A DNA stretch of 64,000 nucleotides from Lactobacillus psittaci DSM 15354 (GTDB taxonomy: Bacteria > Bacillota > Bacilli > Lactobacillales > Lactobacillaceae): contig NZ_KE384473.1 of assembly GCF_000425905.1 (NCBI RefSeq), positions 312,693 to 376,692 of the forward strand, read 5' to 3'. Below are positions 44,602-52,642 of the stretch, in pieces (position 1 is the stretch's first letter; each line of letters opens with the position of its first letter). A program made the position numbers and the translations under genes. The notes beneath the pieces were generated by a model. It was not told the DNA's origin and ran no database searches. It saw only the letters and a list, made by a program, of their open reading frames with translations.

Positions 44602-45618
44602 ATGTCACAACATTCTCAAAGAAAAGAAGAACACTTAGCATTAGCAAAAAAGTATTTTGAAATCAAGGCTAATGATTTCGATCGCGTGCAATTAATGCGC
44701 CCTGCTCTACCTGAAAGTTATGTTAACAAGAGTTCAATTACATATGAACTTTTGGGTAAAAAAGTTCATGCGCCATTTTATATAAATGCAATGACTGGTG
44801 GTTCAGCTAAATCAAAAGAAATTAATCGTGCAATTGGTAAGGCTAGCCGAATTGGTCAGATACCTTTTGCTACGGGTTCTAGCAGTATTTTAGCTAAAGA
44901 AAAAGAACAACTTGCGAGTTTTTATGTTGCTCGTCAGGAAAATCCTGATGGCTTATTTTTTGCTAATGTAAATCCTAATACACCTGCTAAAATAGCGAGA
45001 GAAATCGTCAAAGAATTAGATGCTGATGCCTTACAAATTCATATTAATGCTGTTCAAGAATTAGCTATGCCTGAAGGTGACCGTGATTTTAGATGGCTTG
45101 ATAAGTTAAAAGCAATTAGGGATATTGTAGATGTTCCGGTAATCATCAAAGAAGTTGGTTTTGGTTTTGATCAAGCAAGTATTAAATTATTAAAGAAAAA
45201 CGACTTCAATTTAATTGATCTTGGTGGTGCTGGTGGTACGAACTTTGCTCAAATTGAAAATGCCCGAGCAAAACATCCATTACCATATTTAGATGAACTG
45301 GGCTTGTCAACAGTAAAGTCTGCTATCTTCGCTAAGGATGCTGAGATTAACTTTTTTGCTTCAGGTGGTGTTAGAAATGCACTTGATATTTTAAAGTGCT
45401 TGGTCTTGGGAGCTAAATCAGTAGGTATTGCTAATTTGTTTTTGCAAGTTTATGAAAATTCGGGTGAAAATGGTTTGGTTGAGCAAGTTTTGCGTTTGGA
45501 AGCCGAACTTGCTGGCTTATTTGCACTTTTTGGAATTAACCATGTAGAAGAAGCAAAAAATATCAAATATGTCTTAACTAGTGGCTTATTACAAGAAGTT
45601 ATTTGTTTAGAAGATTAA
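44602..45618 (+). CDS. fni: Isopentenyl-diphosphate delta-isomerase, type 2
   Basis: 338 residues. FMN- and NADPH-dependent enzyme that interconverts IPP and DMAPP, unrelated to the type 1 enzyme. The early block NAMTGGS near 68 and the flavin-binding segments VIIKEVGFG and DLGGAGGTNFA near 210 are clear. It closes the mevalonate operon 10 nt after mvaK2, giving both C5 units needed for undecaprenyl lipid carriers. The upper pathway genes (HMG-CoA synthase and reductase) are not in the window. Confidence 0.95.
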   Translation: MSQHSQRKEEHLALAKKYFEIKANDFDRVQLMRPALPESYVNKSSITYELLGKKVHAPFYINAMTGGSAKSKEINRAIGKASRIGQIPFATGSSSILAKEKEQLASFYVARQENPDGLFFANVNPNTPAKIAREIVKELDADALQIHINAVQELAMPEGDRDFRWLDKLKAIRDIVDVPVIIKEVGFGFDQASIKLLKKNDFNLIDLGGAGGTNFAQIENARAKHPLPYLDELGLSTVKSAIFAKDAEINFFASGGVRNALDILKCLVLGAKSVGIANLFLQVYENSGENGLVEQVLRLEAELAGLFALFGINHVEEAKNIKYVLTSGLLQEVICLED

Positions 45619-45646
45619 AAAAGGACAGATTTTATCTGTCCTTTTT
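45619..45646. terminator. Bidirectional terminator after fni
   Basis: AAAAGGACAGAT (45619-45630) pairs perfectly with ATCTGTCCTTTT (45634-45645) over a 3-nt loop. It lies between convergent genes. Confidence 0.9.
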
Positions 45647-45653
45647 GCTTGCT

Positions 45654-47039
45654 CTAAATTCTTAATCCTTTTGGATAAAAATTTTTAACGGTTTGCTTGG
45701 TCTTTTTACCAAAACTGAATATTTTCCCTTGGTAGCTAATTAATACAAATCCAGATAGATTTTCTGCACTTGTGATAGTTTCACCGTGAAGATATGATTT
45801 AAATTCGTCAGCTGTCTTTAAATTGATAACCTTGTCTTGCAAAACTTGTGCCAGAACTAAAGCAAGTTGGTGACTGGGTTCAAAACGATTCTTTTTTAAT
45901 AAGCCAAGTTCTAGTCCATTATTAACTACTTTAATTCCAGCTGTATCTTCTATCACAGGAATAAAAACATGATTTTTACTTTTACTGAGCTTATCTAAGT
46001 TGTTTTGCACTGATTCAGGCAATTTAAAGTCATTTAAAAAATCTATTACAAGTTCACGTTCTGCTTTAGTGAATAATTCTTTAGTCTGATTTTTCCGTTT
46101 ACTCTTTTTTTTCTTAGCTTTATTTGGAAGACTAACTTGAGTATTTGGCTTTTCAAATAAAGCCATAAATTGGCCTTCACCTATTCCGGTTTGAGGCCAA
46201 AAACGCCGACTTGCAGTTACGTCAATCCCGTTAGCCCATTCATTTCTTCCTTTACTGCCTTCTTTAAAGCTAGTAATCGGAATTATTTGTAAATCTTCTT
46301 TGGTAATTAGATATTCGCAAATCCCTTCATCTTCTTCAGGTGCATAGGTGCAAGTTGAATACAAAAGCCTACCGCCAGGCTTTAGCATTTTAACAGCATT
46401 GTGTAAAATTTCTTCTTGGCGTTTTCGACATTCAAGGACATAGTCCTGACTCCAATAAGTAATCGCATCACTATTTTTTCGGAACATCCCTTCCCCACTA
46501 CATGGAGCATCAACTAAAATTGCGTCAAAAAATTGAGGGAATTTTTCAGCTAAACGAAAAGAGTCTTCATTTGTTACTAGACAGTTACTTGCTCCCCAGC
46601 GTTCAATATTCTCTCTTAAATTTTTACTTCTACTAGTAGAAATCTCATTAGCTACTAATAAACCAGTTTCTTTTAAATCAGCTAAGAGTGCGGTCGACTT
46701 CCCACCAGGAGCTGCACATAAATCAAGTACAGTTTCGCCAGGTTTAACAGCTAGTGCTCTTGCTGGAAACATTGCACTTGGTTCTTGCGAATAAGCATAA
46801 CCACTAACCCAATCTATCCCTTTGCCGTCAACTTGACCCAAATATGCATTAGCTTGACCAGAAACTGGCTTTGAGAGATTTAAAGAAACATTTTTGAAAT
46901 CACATTTTAAAGGATTAAGTCTAAAAGCTTTTTGCGTTTCCCCAGTTTCAATTGCTTTAAAAAACTGCTGTGCTTGATTGCCAAGTAATTTTTGATATTT
47001 ATTGATAAATTCTACTGGTAAGCTTATCTTATCTGACAC
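45654..47039 (-). CDS. RsmF-like rRNA cytosine-C5 methyltransferase (NOL1/NOP2/Sun family)
   Basis: 461 residues. SAM-dependent RNA m5C methyltransferase. The SAM motif is LDLCAAPGGKST (about residue 104). The two catalytic cysteines lie in DAPCSGEGMFRK (about residue 177) and YSTCTYAPEEDE (about residue 228). The C-terminal part ends with a PUA-like/RsmF-C domain (SGFVLISYQGKIFSFG). The start is GTG 47039 with AAAGGAAG upstream, overlapping the preceding gene by 11 nt. The target base in rRNA is inferred from the family. Confidence 0.88.
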   Translation of the reverse strand: MSDKISLPVEFINKYQKLLGNQAQQFFKAIETGETQKAFRLNPLKCDFKNVSLNLSKPVSGQANAYLGQVDGKGIDWVSGYAYSQEPSAMFPARALAVKPGETVLDLCAAPGGKSTALLADLKETGLLVANEISTSRSKNLRENIERWGASNCLVTNEDSFRLAEKFPQFFDAILVDAPCSGEGMFRKNSDAITYWSQDYVLECRKRQEEILHNAVKMLKPGGRLLYSTCTYAPEEDEGICEYLITKEDLQIIPITSFKEGSKGRNEWANGIDVTASRRFWPQTGIGEGQFMALFEKPNTQVSLPNKAKKKKSKRKNQTKELFTKAERELVIDFLNDFKLPESVQNNLDKLSKSKNHVFIPVIEDTAGIKVVNNGLELGLLKKNRFEPSHQLALVLAQVLQDKVINLKTADEFKSYLHGETITSAENLSGFVLISYQGKIFSFGKKTKQTVKNFYPKGLRI

Positions 47040-48003
47040 GCTGTTCTTCCTTTCTCTTTAAATATAGGATAGTAGCAAGGTAACCAATTAACATTAAGAC
47101 AATTGCAAATAAATCAAGATAAATCAGCATATTTTCGTTGGTAAAGAATGCATGATTGCATAAAACAATATAAGAAACTATAGCTGCGAAAATATTATAG
47201 AGATTAAATCTACTTATCCGTGCTCTTAAATAGAACTTATGTAATTCATATTTGATTTTATCCATTTGAGTTGTACGGTGATTAATAATTGCAACTAAAA
47301 AACTTGATAAAGCCATACTTAACATAATAAAAATTATGATAACGCTGTACGCAATTGCACGTCTTACATGAGTAGTTCGATGGCTTGAAACAATTGCTGG
47401 TGTTGAAACTTTACCATTTAAGTAAGAACTTAGTTCTTCTACCACACGATTGCTTGAGGTGTCGACAATTATTTTGAAATTTGAAAGATTAATTTTAGAG
47501 TTAGCTTGCTTAACCCCAGTTGTTATGAAATATTTGGTTTGTACACTATCATCAACAGATTTTAAATTACCGACAACTGAAATGTAGTTGTTATTGAGAA
47601 CAATATATTGATTGTCTTGGACTTTTAATGTTTTTACATTTGATGTAGGCGAAGTTAAGGCAAAGCTAACTCTTCCCTCAAATTGATCTGGAGTAAAATA
47701 TTTCCCTTTAGCTACAGGTAATAAAGTATTTTCATAATTAGACCAAATCAGTACTTGATCTGTATCATACTTGTTATAAAACTCGAAAGTAATTTTTTCT
47801 TTACTAAATTTCTTTTCAGTATATTGAAGTAAGGTCCTAAGTGAAATCTTCCGCTTAGTTGTTAGATTTCTAGAATTGGCAGATAAGCCATTAGCAGTTA
47901 AAACTTGGTCAGCGCTTAATGATTGTAGATTAGATACCATTAAGCCTATTAGTAAAAAGCAAATAAAGATGAAAGCTAATATACTATATTTTCTTATTTT
48001 CAT
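47029..48003 (-). CDS. Membrane protein with extracellular domain, function unknown
   Basis: 324 residues: an N-terminal membrane segment (about 8-26), an extracellular region of about 190 residues, then three hydrophobic segments between about 215 and 315 and a basic tail. The layout resembles ABC-type FtsX/MacB permeases in having one span, an outside domain and several spans, but no sequence signature confirms this, and no ATPase is next to it. It overlaps the rRNA methyltransferase gene by 11 nt and follows the 48013 gene by 9 nt, so all three are probably co-transcribed. Confidence 0.6.
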   Translation of the reverse strand: MKIRKYSILAFIFICFLLIGLMVSNLQSLSADQVLTANGLSANSRNLTTKRKISLRTLLQYTEKKFSKEKITFEFYNKYDTDQVLIWSNYENTLLPVAKGKYFTPDQFEGRVSFALTSPTSNVKTLKVQDNQYIVLNNNYISVVGNLKSVDDSVQTKYFITTGVKQANSKINLSNFKIIVDTSSNRVVEELSSYLNGKVSTPAIVSSHRTTHVRRAIAYSVIIIFIMLSMALSSFLVAIINHRTTQMDKIKYELHKFYLRARISRFNLYNIFAAIVSYIVLCNHAFFTNENMLIYLDLFAIVLMLIGYLATILYLKRKEEQRVR

Positions 48004-48012
48004 TATTCCCTT

Positions 48013-48717
48013 TTATCTCTCAATCTCAAAAATTTTTTCATTGATAAAATCAAAACTTGTGAAGCTTTGATTTATCTCTTTTAAATTTGCTGAAGTTGCA
48101 AAGGTTTCATTTAACCAAAAGGCCGCTGAATTAGTTGCTCCTAATTCTTCTCCCACAACCAATAGTTTGGCGTTAGAATGCTGACGCCAATATGAAGTTA
48201 ATTCAACATCGGCTTGACCAAAATTTGGAGCCCAAGAACAAATAATTAAATCACAGTTTTGATACTTACTTAAAGCAGCATTTGCGGTGAGGTTTTCAAC
48301 ATGAGTTAGCTGCTTTTGGCCAGTATTAGAAGATTTAGCCCACTCTAAATTGTCTGTTGCGATTACTTGTGCTCCGGCAAGCTGAAATGCCTTTGACCAT
48401 GCAGCGTTCCCAGCCATCACTTCCAATATTAAGTTGGGTTGATATCGGTTAATAATCAGTTTAGCTGTTGTGAGATTTGGCAGTGACCACAAACCATAAT
48501 GCATGGATAAATATTGTCGAAAATTATTAAGTAAGTTATTGGCTAATTTAGTCTTATTATCAATAACTTTAATTCCTAGTTTAGGTACTTGTTTAAGCGG
48601 TATCAACTTTTGGTCTAGCAAATTACAAGTATTGATAATTTGTTTAACTTGCTGATGCAATTCAGCTATATTTAGTTCATTATCTAGTTTAATCAATTTG
48701 GTTAAAAAATCCGTCAT
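48013..48717 (-). CDS. SAM-methyltransferase-like protein, degenerate motif
   Basis: 234 residues. The middle contains a Rossmann-type motif I, LILEVMAGNAAWSKAF, and motif II-like QVIATDNLEW about 20 residues later, as in class I SAM-dependent methyltransferases. Motif I has Met-Ala in place of the usual Gly/Ser-rich start, so cofactor binding is uncertain. A motif IV-like CDLIICSWAP segment follows near residue 155. The N-terminal 70 residues look helical. First gene of a - strand unit divergent from lepB. Substrate unknown. Confidence 0.6.
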   Translation of the reverse strand: MTDFLTKLIKLDNELNIAELHQQVKQIINTCNLLDQKLIPLKQVPKLGIKVIDNKTKLANNLLNNFRQYLSMHYGLWSLPNLTTAKLIINRYQPNLILEVMAGNAAWSKAFQLAGAQVIATDNLEWAKSSNTGQKQLTHVENLTANAALSKYQNCDLIICSWAPNFGQADVELTSYWRQHSNAKLLVVGEELGATNSAAFWLNETFATSANLKEINQSFTSFDFINEKIFEIER

Positions 48718-48767
48718 TTTTCACTTTCCTTAATAGGATTTTACCATTCATTCCTGCAAAAATCAGT

Positions 48768-48773
48768 TATAAT
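48768..48773 (+). promoter_or_regulatory. -10 element of lepB
   Basis: Perfect TATAAT 30 nt upstream of ATG 48804; no convincing -35 at 16-18 bp. Confidence 0.5.
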
Positions 48774-48803
48774 AATAGACAGTTAACAAAAAGGAGAGGT
48801 TTT

Positions 48804-49385
48804 ATGGCTTTTAAGAAAAAAGCAAAACGCGAAGAAGAAAACGAAAGTTTTGGTAAGTGGATTTTACAAGTAATTGTAATGGCTGCTGTTTTGCTTGGAA
48901 TTTATTATGTTGTCTTTACCTTTGTACTTTCAAATGATACAGTTTCAGGACCATCAATGCAGCCTACTTTTGAAAATGGTGATCGAATTATTGCCTTAAG
49001 ACATACCAGCTTAAAGCGAAATGATATCGTAATTCTAAATGCGCCTGATCAACCTGGTGCCCTTTACATCAAGCGAATAATTGGATTACCTGGTGATACA
49101 GTTCAATCTAAGAATGACACCTTATATATCAATGGTAAAAAAGTAAGTCAACCATATCTAAAGCAATATGAATCAAAACTTGCCAAAGGCCAATTATATA
49201 CTAATAATTTTACGCTTAAGCAATTATTTGGTGTAAGTAAAGTACCTGCAAATTCATACTTCGTAATGGGTGATCACCGTAATGTTTCTAAGGATTCTCG
49301 TTACTTTGGTTTTGTTAAGCGCAAGGCAATTGTTGGACGTGTAATATTCAGATATTGGCCTATTACCAAAGTGTCTGGCTTTTAA
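48804..49385 (+). CDS. lepB: Signal peptidase I
   Basis: 193 residues. Membrane-bound serine protease that removes Sec signal peptides. One N-terminal membrane segment (about 19-42) precedes the catalytic domain. The Ser-Lys dyad is S51 in SGPSMQPT and K90 in YIKRIIGLPGD. The later block GDHRNVSKDSRYFG is the box E signature. AAGGAGAGG lies upstream of ATG 48804. It has its own promoter-like element and precedes the small HTH gene by 69 nt. Confidence 0.95.
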   Translation: MAFKKKAKREEENESFGKWILQVIVMAAVLLGIYYVVFTFVLSNDTVSGPSMQPTFENGDRIIALRHTSLKRNDIVILNAPDQPGALYIKRIIGLPGDTVQSKNDTLYINGKKVSQPYLKQYESKLAKGQLYTNNFTLKQLFGVSKVPANSYFVMGDHRNVSKDSRYFGFVKRKAIVGRVIFRYWPITKVSGF

Positions 49386-49454
49386 ACTTCACTAAAATTG
49401 GCTACAATAGAATTATAGAAAGCGTTGTTTAATGAGCCTAAGGAGTTGATTACA

Positions 49455-49640
49455 ATGAGTTCAGATGAACTTTCAAATACTATTATTGATTTTCAAGTTG
49501 AGCATCATGTTAATGATACTGAATTAGCATTTGCTTGTCACCTCTCTGTTGAAAAGATTCATGCAATGAAAATTGGTGAAGGTGAATTTACTGGTGAAGA
49601 AATTAATCAGGTACTTGAATACATTCAAAGTAATAATTAG
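49455..49640 (+). CDS. Small HTH-like protein, 61 residues (LBP_cg2779-like)
   Basis: A longer frame opens at TTG 49425, but AGGAG at 49441-49445 points to ATG 49455. The peptide is acidic and looks like a minimal helix-turn-helix: FQVEHHVNDTELAFACHLSVEKIHAMKIGE reads as helix-turn-helix, without an obvious effector domain. It resembles a family of about 60 residues common in lactobacilli (LBP_cg2779-type, from memory). A -10-like TACAAT lies upstream near 49404, and a strong terminator follows. DNA binding is an inference. Confidence 0.65.
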   Translation: MSSDELSNTIIDFQVEHHVNDTELAFACHLSVEKIHAMKIGEGEFTGEEINQVLEYIQSNN

Positions 49641-49647
49641 TAATATG

Positions 49648-49684
49648 AAAAGCGATTAGCTATTGAAGCTAATCGCTTTTTTGT
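49648..49684. terminator. Bidirectional terminator
   Basis: AAAAGCGATTAGCT (49648-49661) pairs perfectly with AGCTAATCGCTTTT (49667-49680) over a 5-nt loop. It lies between the convergent small HTH gene and the permease gene. Confidence 0.9.
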
Positions 49685-49694
49685 ATCTAAAATC

Positions 49695-50462
49695 TTAATC
49701 TTTTTTACATTCATAGTAGTTAATAAACAAATAATATGCAATTGCCATACTAATCAAGAAGACAATCAAATATGAGATAAAGAAATTGAGGTTTAAAATT
49801 AATCCTCGTGCTAGTTGGTCATAAATATATAAAGTTATTACAAATAAGACAAGACCGATAATGAACACGATATTCTTTTGAAAACCATTTCGCAAGTTTG
49901 AACTAATTAAAAATTGTAAACAAACTACTGAAATAAGTGTAAATATAATTGTTAGTGTGATAAATGTTAAAAATAGTAGTAACATCCCAAAAGTAAAAGC
50001 AAATTGTGAATCTAATAAGTTGTTGAGATCTCTAGCTACAATATGGGGATGATTAATCATACTTGCACCAAATGCTAAAGTAATAAAAATCCATTGAATT
50101 GCAAAGAAATATGCACAGCCAATAAAGGCAGAACTGATATTATTACTTAAGATTTTCCATTTTGCCATTGGAATAAGATTCCAAGTCGTTGATTGTAAGA
50201 CTTTAACAACACTAATACAAAGAAAGATAAAGAAAATTAAGTCAAAAGTCATCATTGAATTATCAAAAGCACGGACAAGGTGCAATTGTCTTTCAGGATA
50301 TATTATGCCCCAACTCATGTCTAAATTGAAGTTAAAGAGTGTTGTTCCGGCTTCTGAAAAATTTCCAAAAAGGAAGTAAGCAATTGATACTATAAATTGA
50401 ATTGCCAACAAAATATTTGCTAGCTTTAATCTTCTTTTGGCTAGTTCATTAAATAAATTCAT
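49695..50462 (-). CDS. ABC-2-type membrane protein (YtrC/D-like permease)
   Basis: 255 residues with about six hydrophobic segments and few charged residues between them; no known catalytic motif. It starts 15 nt after another membrane protein gene, which follows an ABC ATPase and a GntR regulator. This matches the layout of ytr-type ABC exporters (GntR, ATPase, membrane subunits). It shares a motif near the second span with its neighbour (TWNLIPMAKWKI here, TWHLVPLSESKI there), so the two are paralogous subunits. Confidence 0.75.
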   Translation of the reverse strand: MNLFNELAKRRLKLANILLAIQFIVSIAYFLFGNFSEAGTTLFNFNLDMSWGIIYPERQLHLVRAFDNSMMTFDLIFFIFLCISVVKVLQSTTWNLIPMAKWKILSNNISSAFIGCAYFFAIQWIFITLAFGASMINHPHIVARDLNNLLDSQFAFTFGMLLLFLTFITLTIIFTLISVVCLQFLISSNLRNGFQKNIVFIIGLVLFVITLYIYDQLARGLILNLNFFISYLIVFLISMAIAYYLFINYYECKKD

Positions 50463-50477
50463 TGTAATCCTTCCCTT

Positions 50478-51281
50478 TTAATCAACTTTTGCTTGATCAA
50501 ATTTTTGGTAAATAAAGGCATCTAAGAGTAATAATCCAATAAAAGTAATAATTGAGGAAATTATTGTTAAGCCCAAATCGTCTTCAAATTTCAATCCATT
50601 AATATGAATCATGTCAAGTAAGTTAGCTAATTTACTGATTCCAATCCAAAGGATTACGTAAACAACGACCATAACTGTCTTACTGAGGGATTCTCCCTTT
50701 ATTCCAGGAATATTACGTAAGATAATACGAGTTAACATACTTACTAAGAATAAAAGTAAGCAAAGACTTAAAATAACTACAGCGACTAAAATAAAGATTT
50801 GACTGGATATTCTTAAAACTTCATTTAGTTTACCCACGAAAACCTTATCTGATAAATTTCTACTAAATTGTCTAAATAATTTCGAAAAGAAGTTATATTG
50901 AAGTAATAATGATAAAAATAAAGCGATACCTTGTAAAACAGCTGTATAAATGTATGCAACAATGTTTGTTAAAAATCCAGTAATGAAGATTTTACTTTCG
51001 CTAAGTGGTACTAGGTGCCAGGTTGCATGTCTCATATCATTAGCAAATCTGCCCATTAAAAAGATAAAAATAATAAAGTCAATTGGAAAACTAGTTGCCA
51101 TTACTTGCACAGTAAAAATTGAAAGGATTGAATTAGGCATCCCGGTAATTTTTTCTTTAGCGATAAAAAATAGATATAAAGTTAATAAAAGTGTTCCAGC
51201 AAGTTGGAAAAGTAAAAACTTGTTAATTAAACGAACTCTATCTTTTAGTCCTAGCTTAAAGACTTTTCTAATAGTCGTCAT
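50478..51281 (-). CDS. ABC-2-type membrane protein, second subunit
   Basis: 267 residues from ATG 51281. A longer frame begins inside the ATPase gene, but AAGGAG at 51291-51296 fixes the start just after the ATPase stop (1-nt gap). About six membrane segments. The segment ATWHLVPLSESKI matches the neighbouring permease. Together with the ATPase it should form an exporter of the YtrBCD kind; in Bacillus the operon responds to cell-wall antibiotics. The substrate is unknown. Confidence 0.75.
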   Translation of the reverse strand: MTTIRKVFKLGLKDRVRLINKFLLFQLAGTLLLTLYLFFIAKEKITGMPNSILSIFTVQVMATSFPIDFIIFIFLMGRFANDMRHATWHLVPLSESKIFITGFLTNIVAYIYTAVLQGIALFLSLLLQYNFFSKLFRQFSRNLSDKVFVGKLNEVLRISSQIFILVAVVILSLCLLLFLVSMLTRIILRNIPGIKGESLSKTVMVVVYVILWIGISKLANLLDMIHINGLKFEDDLGLTIISSIITFIGLLLLDAFIYQKFDQAKVD

Positions 51282-51282
51282 A

Positions 51283-51984
51283 TTACTCTTCTCCTTCATA
51301 TTGCTTTTCATAATAGTCTTCAATTGTTTGACCAGTAGCTCTAATTTCTTCTGCACTTTTATGTGTCAAAATTTGATGGTCTTTAATGATTACTACTTCA
51401 TCAAGTAAACTAGCAATTTCATTGACAAAGTGATCAGAAATTAAGATAGTTGACTTCTCACTCTTCCAAAGAATAATTGAATTGATGATTTTTCTTCGAG
51501 ACATTGAGTCAATTCCACTAAATGGTTCATCTAATAAATATAAATCTACCTGTCTAGAGAAGGCTAAAGCAATTATTAATTTCTCTTTCATCCCACGGGA
51601 TAGCTGACCCAATTTCATATTGTTATTTAACTTCATGAAATCTCTTAATTTGTTGAATTCTTCTACACTGAAATCTTGATAAATTGCTTCATAAAAATCA
51701 ACGATTTTTTGAATTTTTGTAGCATCACTAAAGCCAGTTAGTTTGTCAGTAAATGATAAACATGCTTTCTTTGCAGCTATATCAGTTTGACCTGCAACAA
51801 CAATTTGTCCCTTGTTTTGCTTTGCTAAACCACAAATTAATCGCATTAAGGTGGTTTTACCAGCACCATTTTCGCCTAGTAAAGCGACAATCTTTCCTTC
51901 TACTAGATTTAAGTTAATATCTTGTAAAATTGTCTTTCGATTCATTTTATAGCTTAAATCTTTAATTTCTAAAATATTACTCAT
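51283..51984 (-). CDS. ABC transporter ATP-binding protein (YtrB-like)
   Basis: 233 residues. Walker A GENGAGKTT (about residue 36), an ABC signature with an unusual form LSRGMKEK in place of LSGGQ, and Walker B LYLLDEPFSGID. The SRGM form is common in ATPases of YtrB/BcrA-type exporters. ATG 51984 is 8 nt after AAGGAG (51993-51998) and is preferred over ATG 51990. It overlaps the GntR gene end by 8 nt. Confidence 0.9.
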   Translation of the reverse strand: MSNILEIKDLSYKMNRKTILQDINLNLVEGKIVALLGENGAGKTTLMRLICGLAKQNKGQIVVAGQTDIAAKKACLSFTDKLTGFSDATKIQKIVDFYEAIYQDFSVEEFNKLRDFMKLNNNMKLGQLSRGMKEKLIIALAFSRQVDLYLLDEPFSGIDSMSRRKIINSIILWKSEKSTILISDHFVNEIASLLDEVVIIKDHQILTHKSAEEIRATGQTIEDYYEKQYEGEE

Positions 51985-52348
51985 TTCCATATCTCCTTTG
52001 TAAGTAATCTTGCAAGGTTGGGATTACTTGCTCTTTCGTAATTCCAAATGAATGCATATTTTCAACAAATTGATCTAATTCCTCATCTAAGAGCTTTTTC
52101 TTTGTTAAAGTGATTAATTCTGTATCCTCTGTTACAAAATTCCCTTCTCCTCTTTTGGTAAAAAGTATTCCTTGATTATTCATCTCTTGCAATGCCCGTT
52201 GTACAGTGTTGACATTAACAGTTAAATCAACAGCTAATTGTCTAACTGAAGGGATACGGTGTCCTGCCTCTAACTTTCCCAGCACAATTTGTCGGTATAA
52301 ATATTGTTCAATTTGGATGTAAATCGGTACATTATCTTTGAACTCCAT
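51977..52348 (-). CDS. GntR-family regulator, YtrA subfamily
   Basis: 123 residues: an N-terminal winged helix-turn-helix (residues 10-75, with IPSVRQLAVDLTVNVNTVQRALQ) and only a short helical tail of about 45 residues, the length that defines the YtrA subfamily. These repress their own operon with an ABC exporter. A matching palindrome covers the predicted -10 element (52365-52384). First gene of the GntR-ATPase-permease-permease operon. Inducer unknown, possibly an envelope-active compound. Confidence 0.88.
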   Translation of the reverse strand: MEFKDNVPIYIQIEQYLYRQIVLGKLEAGHRIPSVRQLAVDLTVNVNTVQRALQEMNNQGILFTKRGEGNFVTEDTELITLTKKKLLDEELDQFVENMHSFGITKEQVIPTLQDYLQRRYGNE

Positions 52349-52364
52349 TTACCTCACCTCTCAT

Positions 52365-52384
52365 TGTATTATATATCTATTACA
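52365..52384. promoter_or_regulatory. YtrA-type operator overlapping the operon promoter
   Basis: TGTATTATATATCTATTACA is a 20-bp imperfect palindrome with TGTA/TACA ends (16 of 20 positions symmetric). It contains the minus-strand -10 TATAAT (complement of 52368-52373). A regulator bound here would block transcription of the gntR operon. Confidence 0.55.
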
Positions 52385-52469
52385 CTGCTATAATAACGTA
52401 TTTATTTCAAGCTTGCAAGTAAAAAAATCAAAATTTAGTTTCACGTTTTGTGTTTTAGCTACATCGAAA

Positions 52470-52514
52470 AAATAAAAAGGTCATAAATGCCTCTATCAAA
52501 GCATTTATGACCTT
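52470..52514 (-). terminator. Terminator downstream of pepT
   Basis: AAGGTCATAAATGC (52477-52490) and GCATTTATGACCTT (52501-52514) form a perfect 14-bp stem with a 10-nt loop. The minus-strand T-rich tail corresponds to 52469-52476. It lies 129 nt past the pepT stop, leaving an unusually long 3' region. Confidence 0.82.
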
Positions 52515-52529
52515 ATATTTATCAAACTT

Positions 52530-52628
52530 ATAGTAAGTGAATAACAAACTTACTTATTAATAGTTTAGCAAAGCTTGCTATTTAAGGCTTCTCATCGATT
52601 AAATAACAGTAATCTTTGCTTTAAACTA
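52530..52628. other. Structured 3' region of pepT (nested inverted repeats)
   Basis: TAGTTTAGCAAAG (52561-52573) pairs with CTTTGC and TTAAACTA (52614-52628, one small bulge). Inside it TATTTAA and TTAAATA form a second stem. A 7-bp repeat AGTAAGT/ACTTACT lies beside it at about 52530-52555. The transcript end of pepT would be highly folded. Function unknown; no coding frame fits. Confidence 0.5.
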
Positions 52629-52642
52629 CTAAAATTGTTTCA

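Noticed and set aside
51282-51356. Extended N-terminus of the second permease inside the ATPase gene
   Set aside because: AAGGAG is spaced for ATG 51281; the extra residues are a shadow of the ATPase frame.
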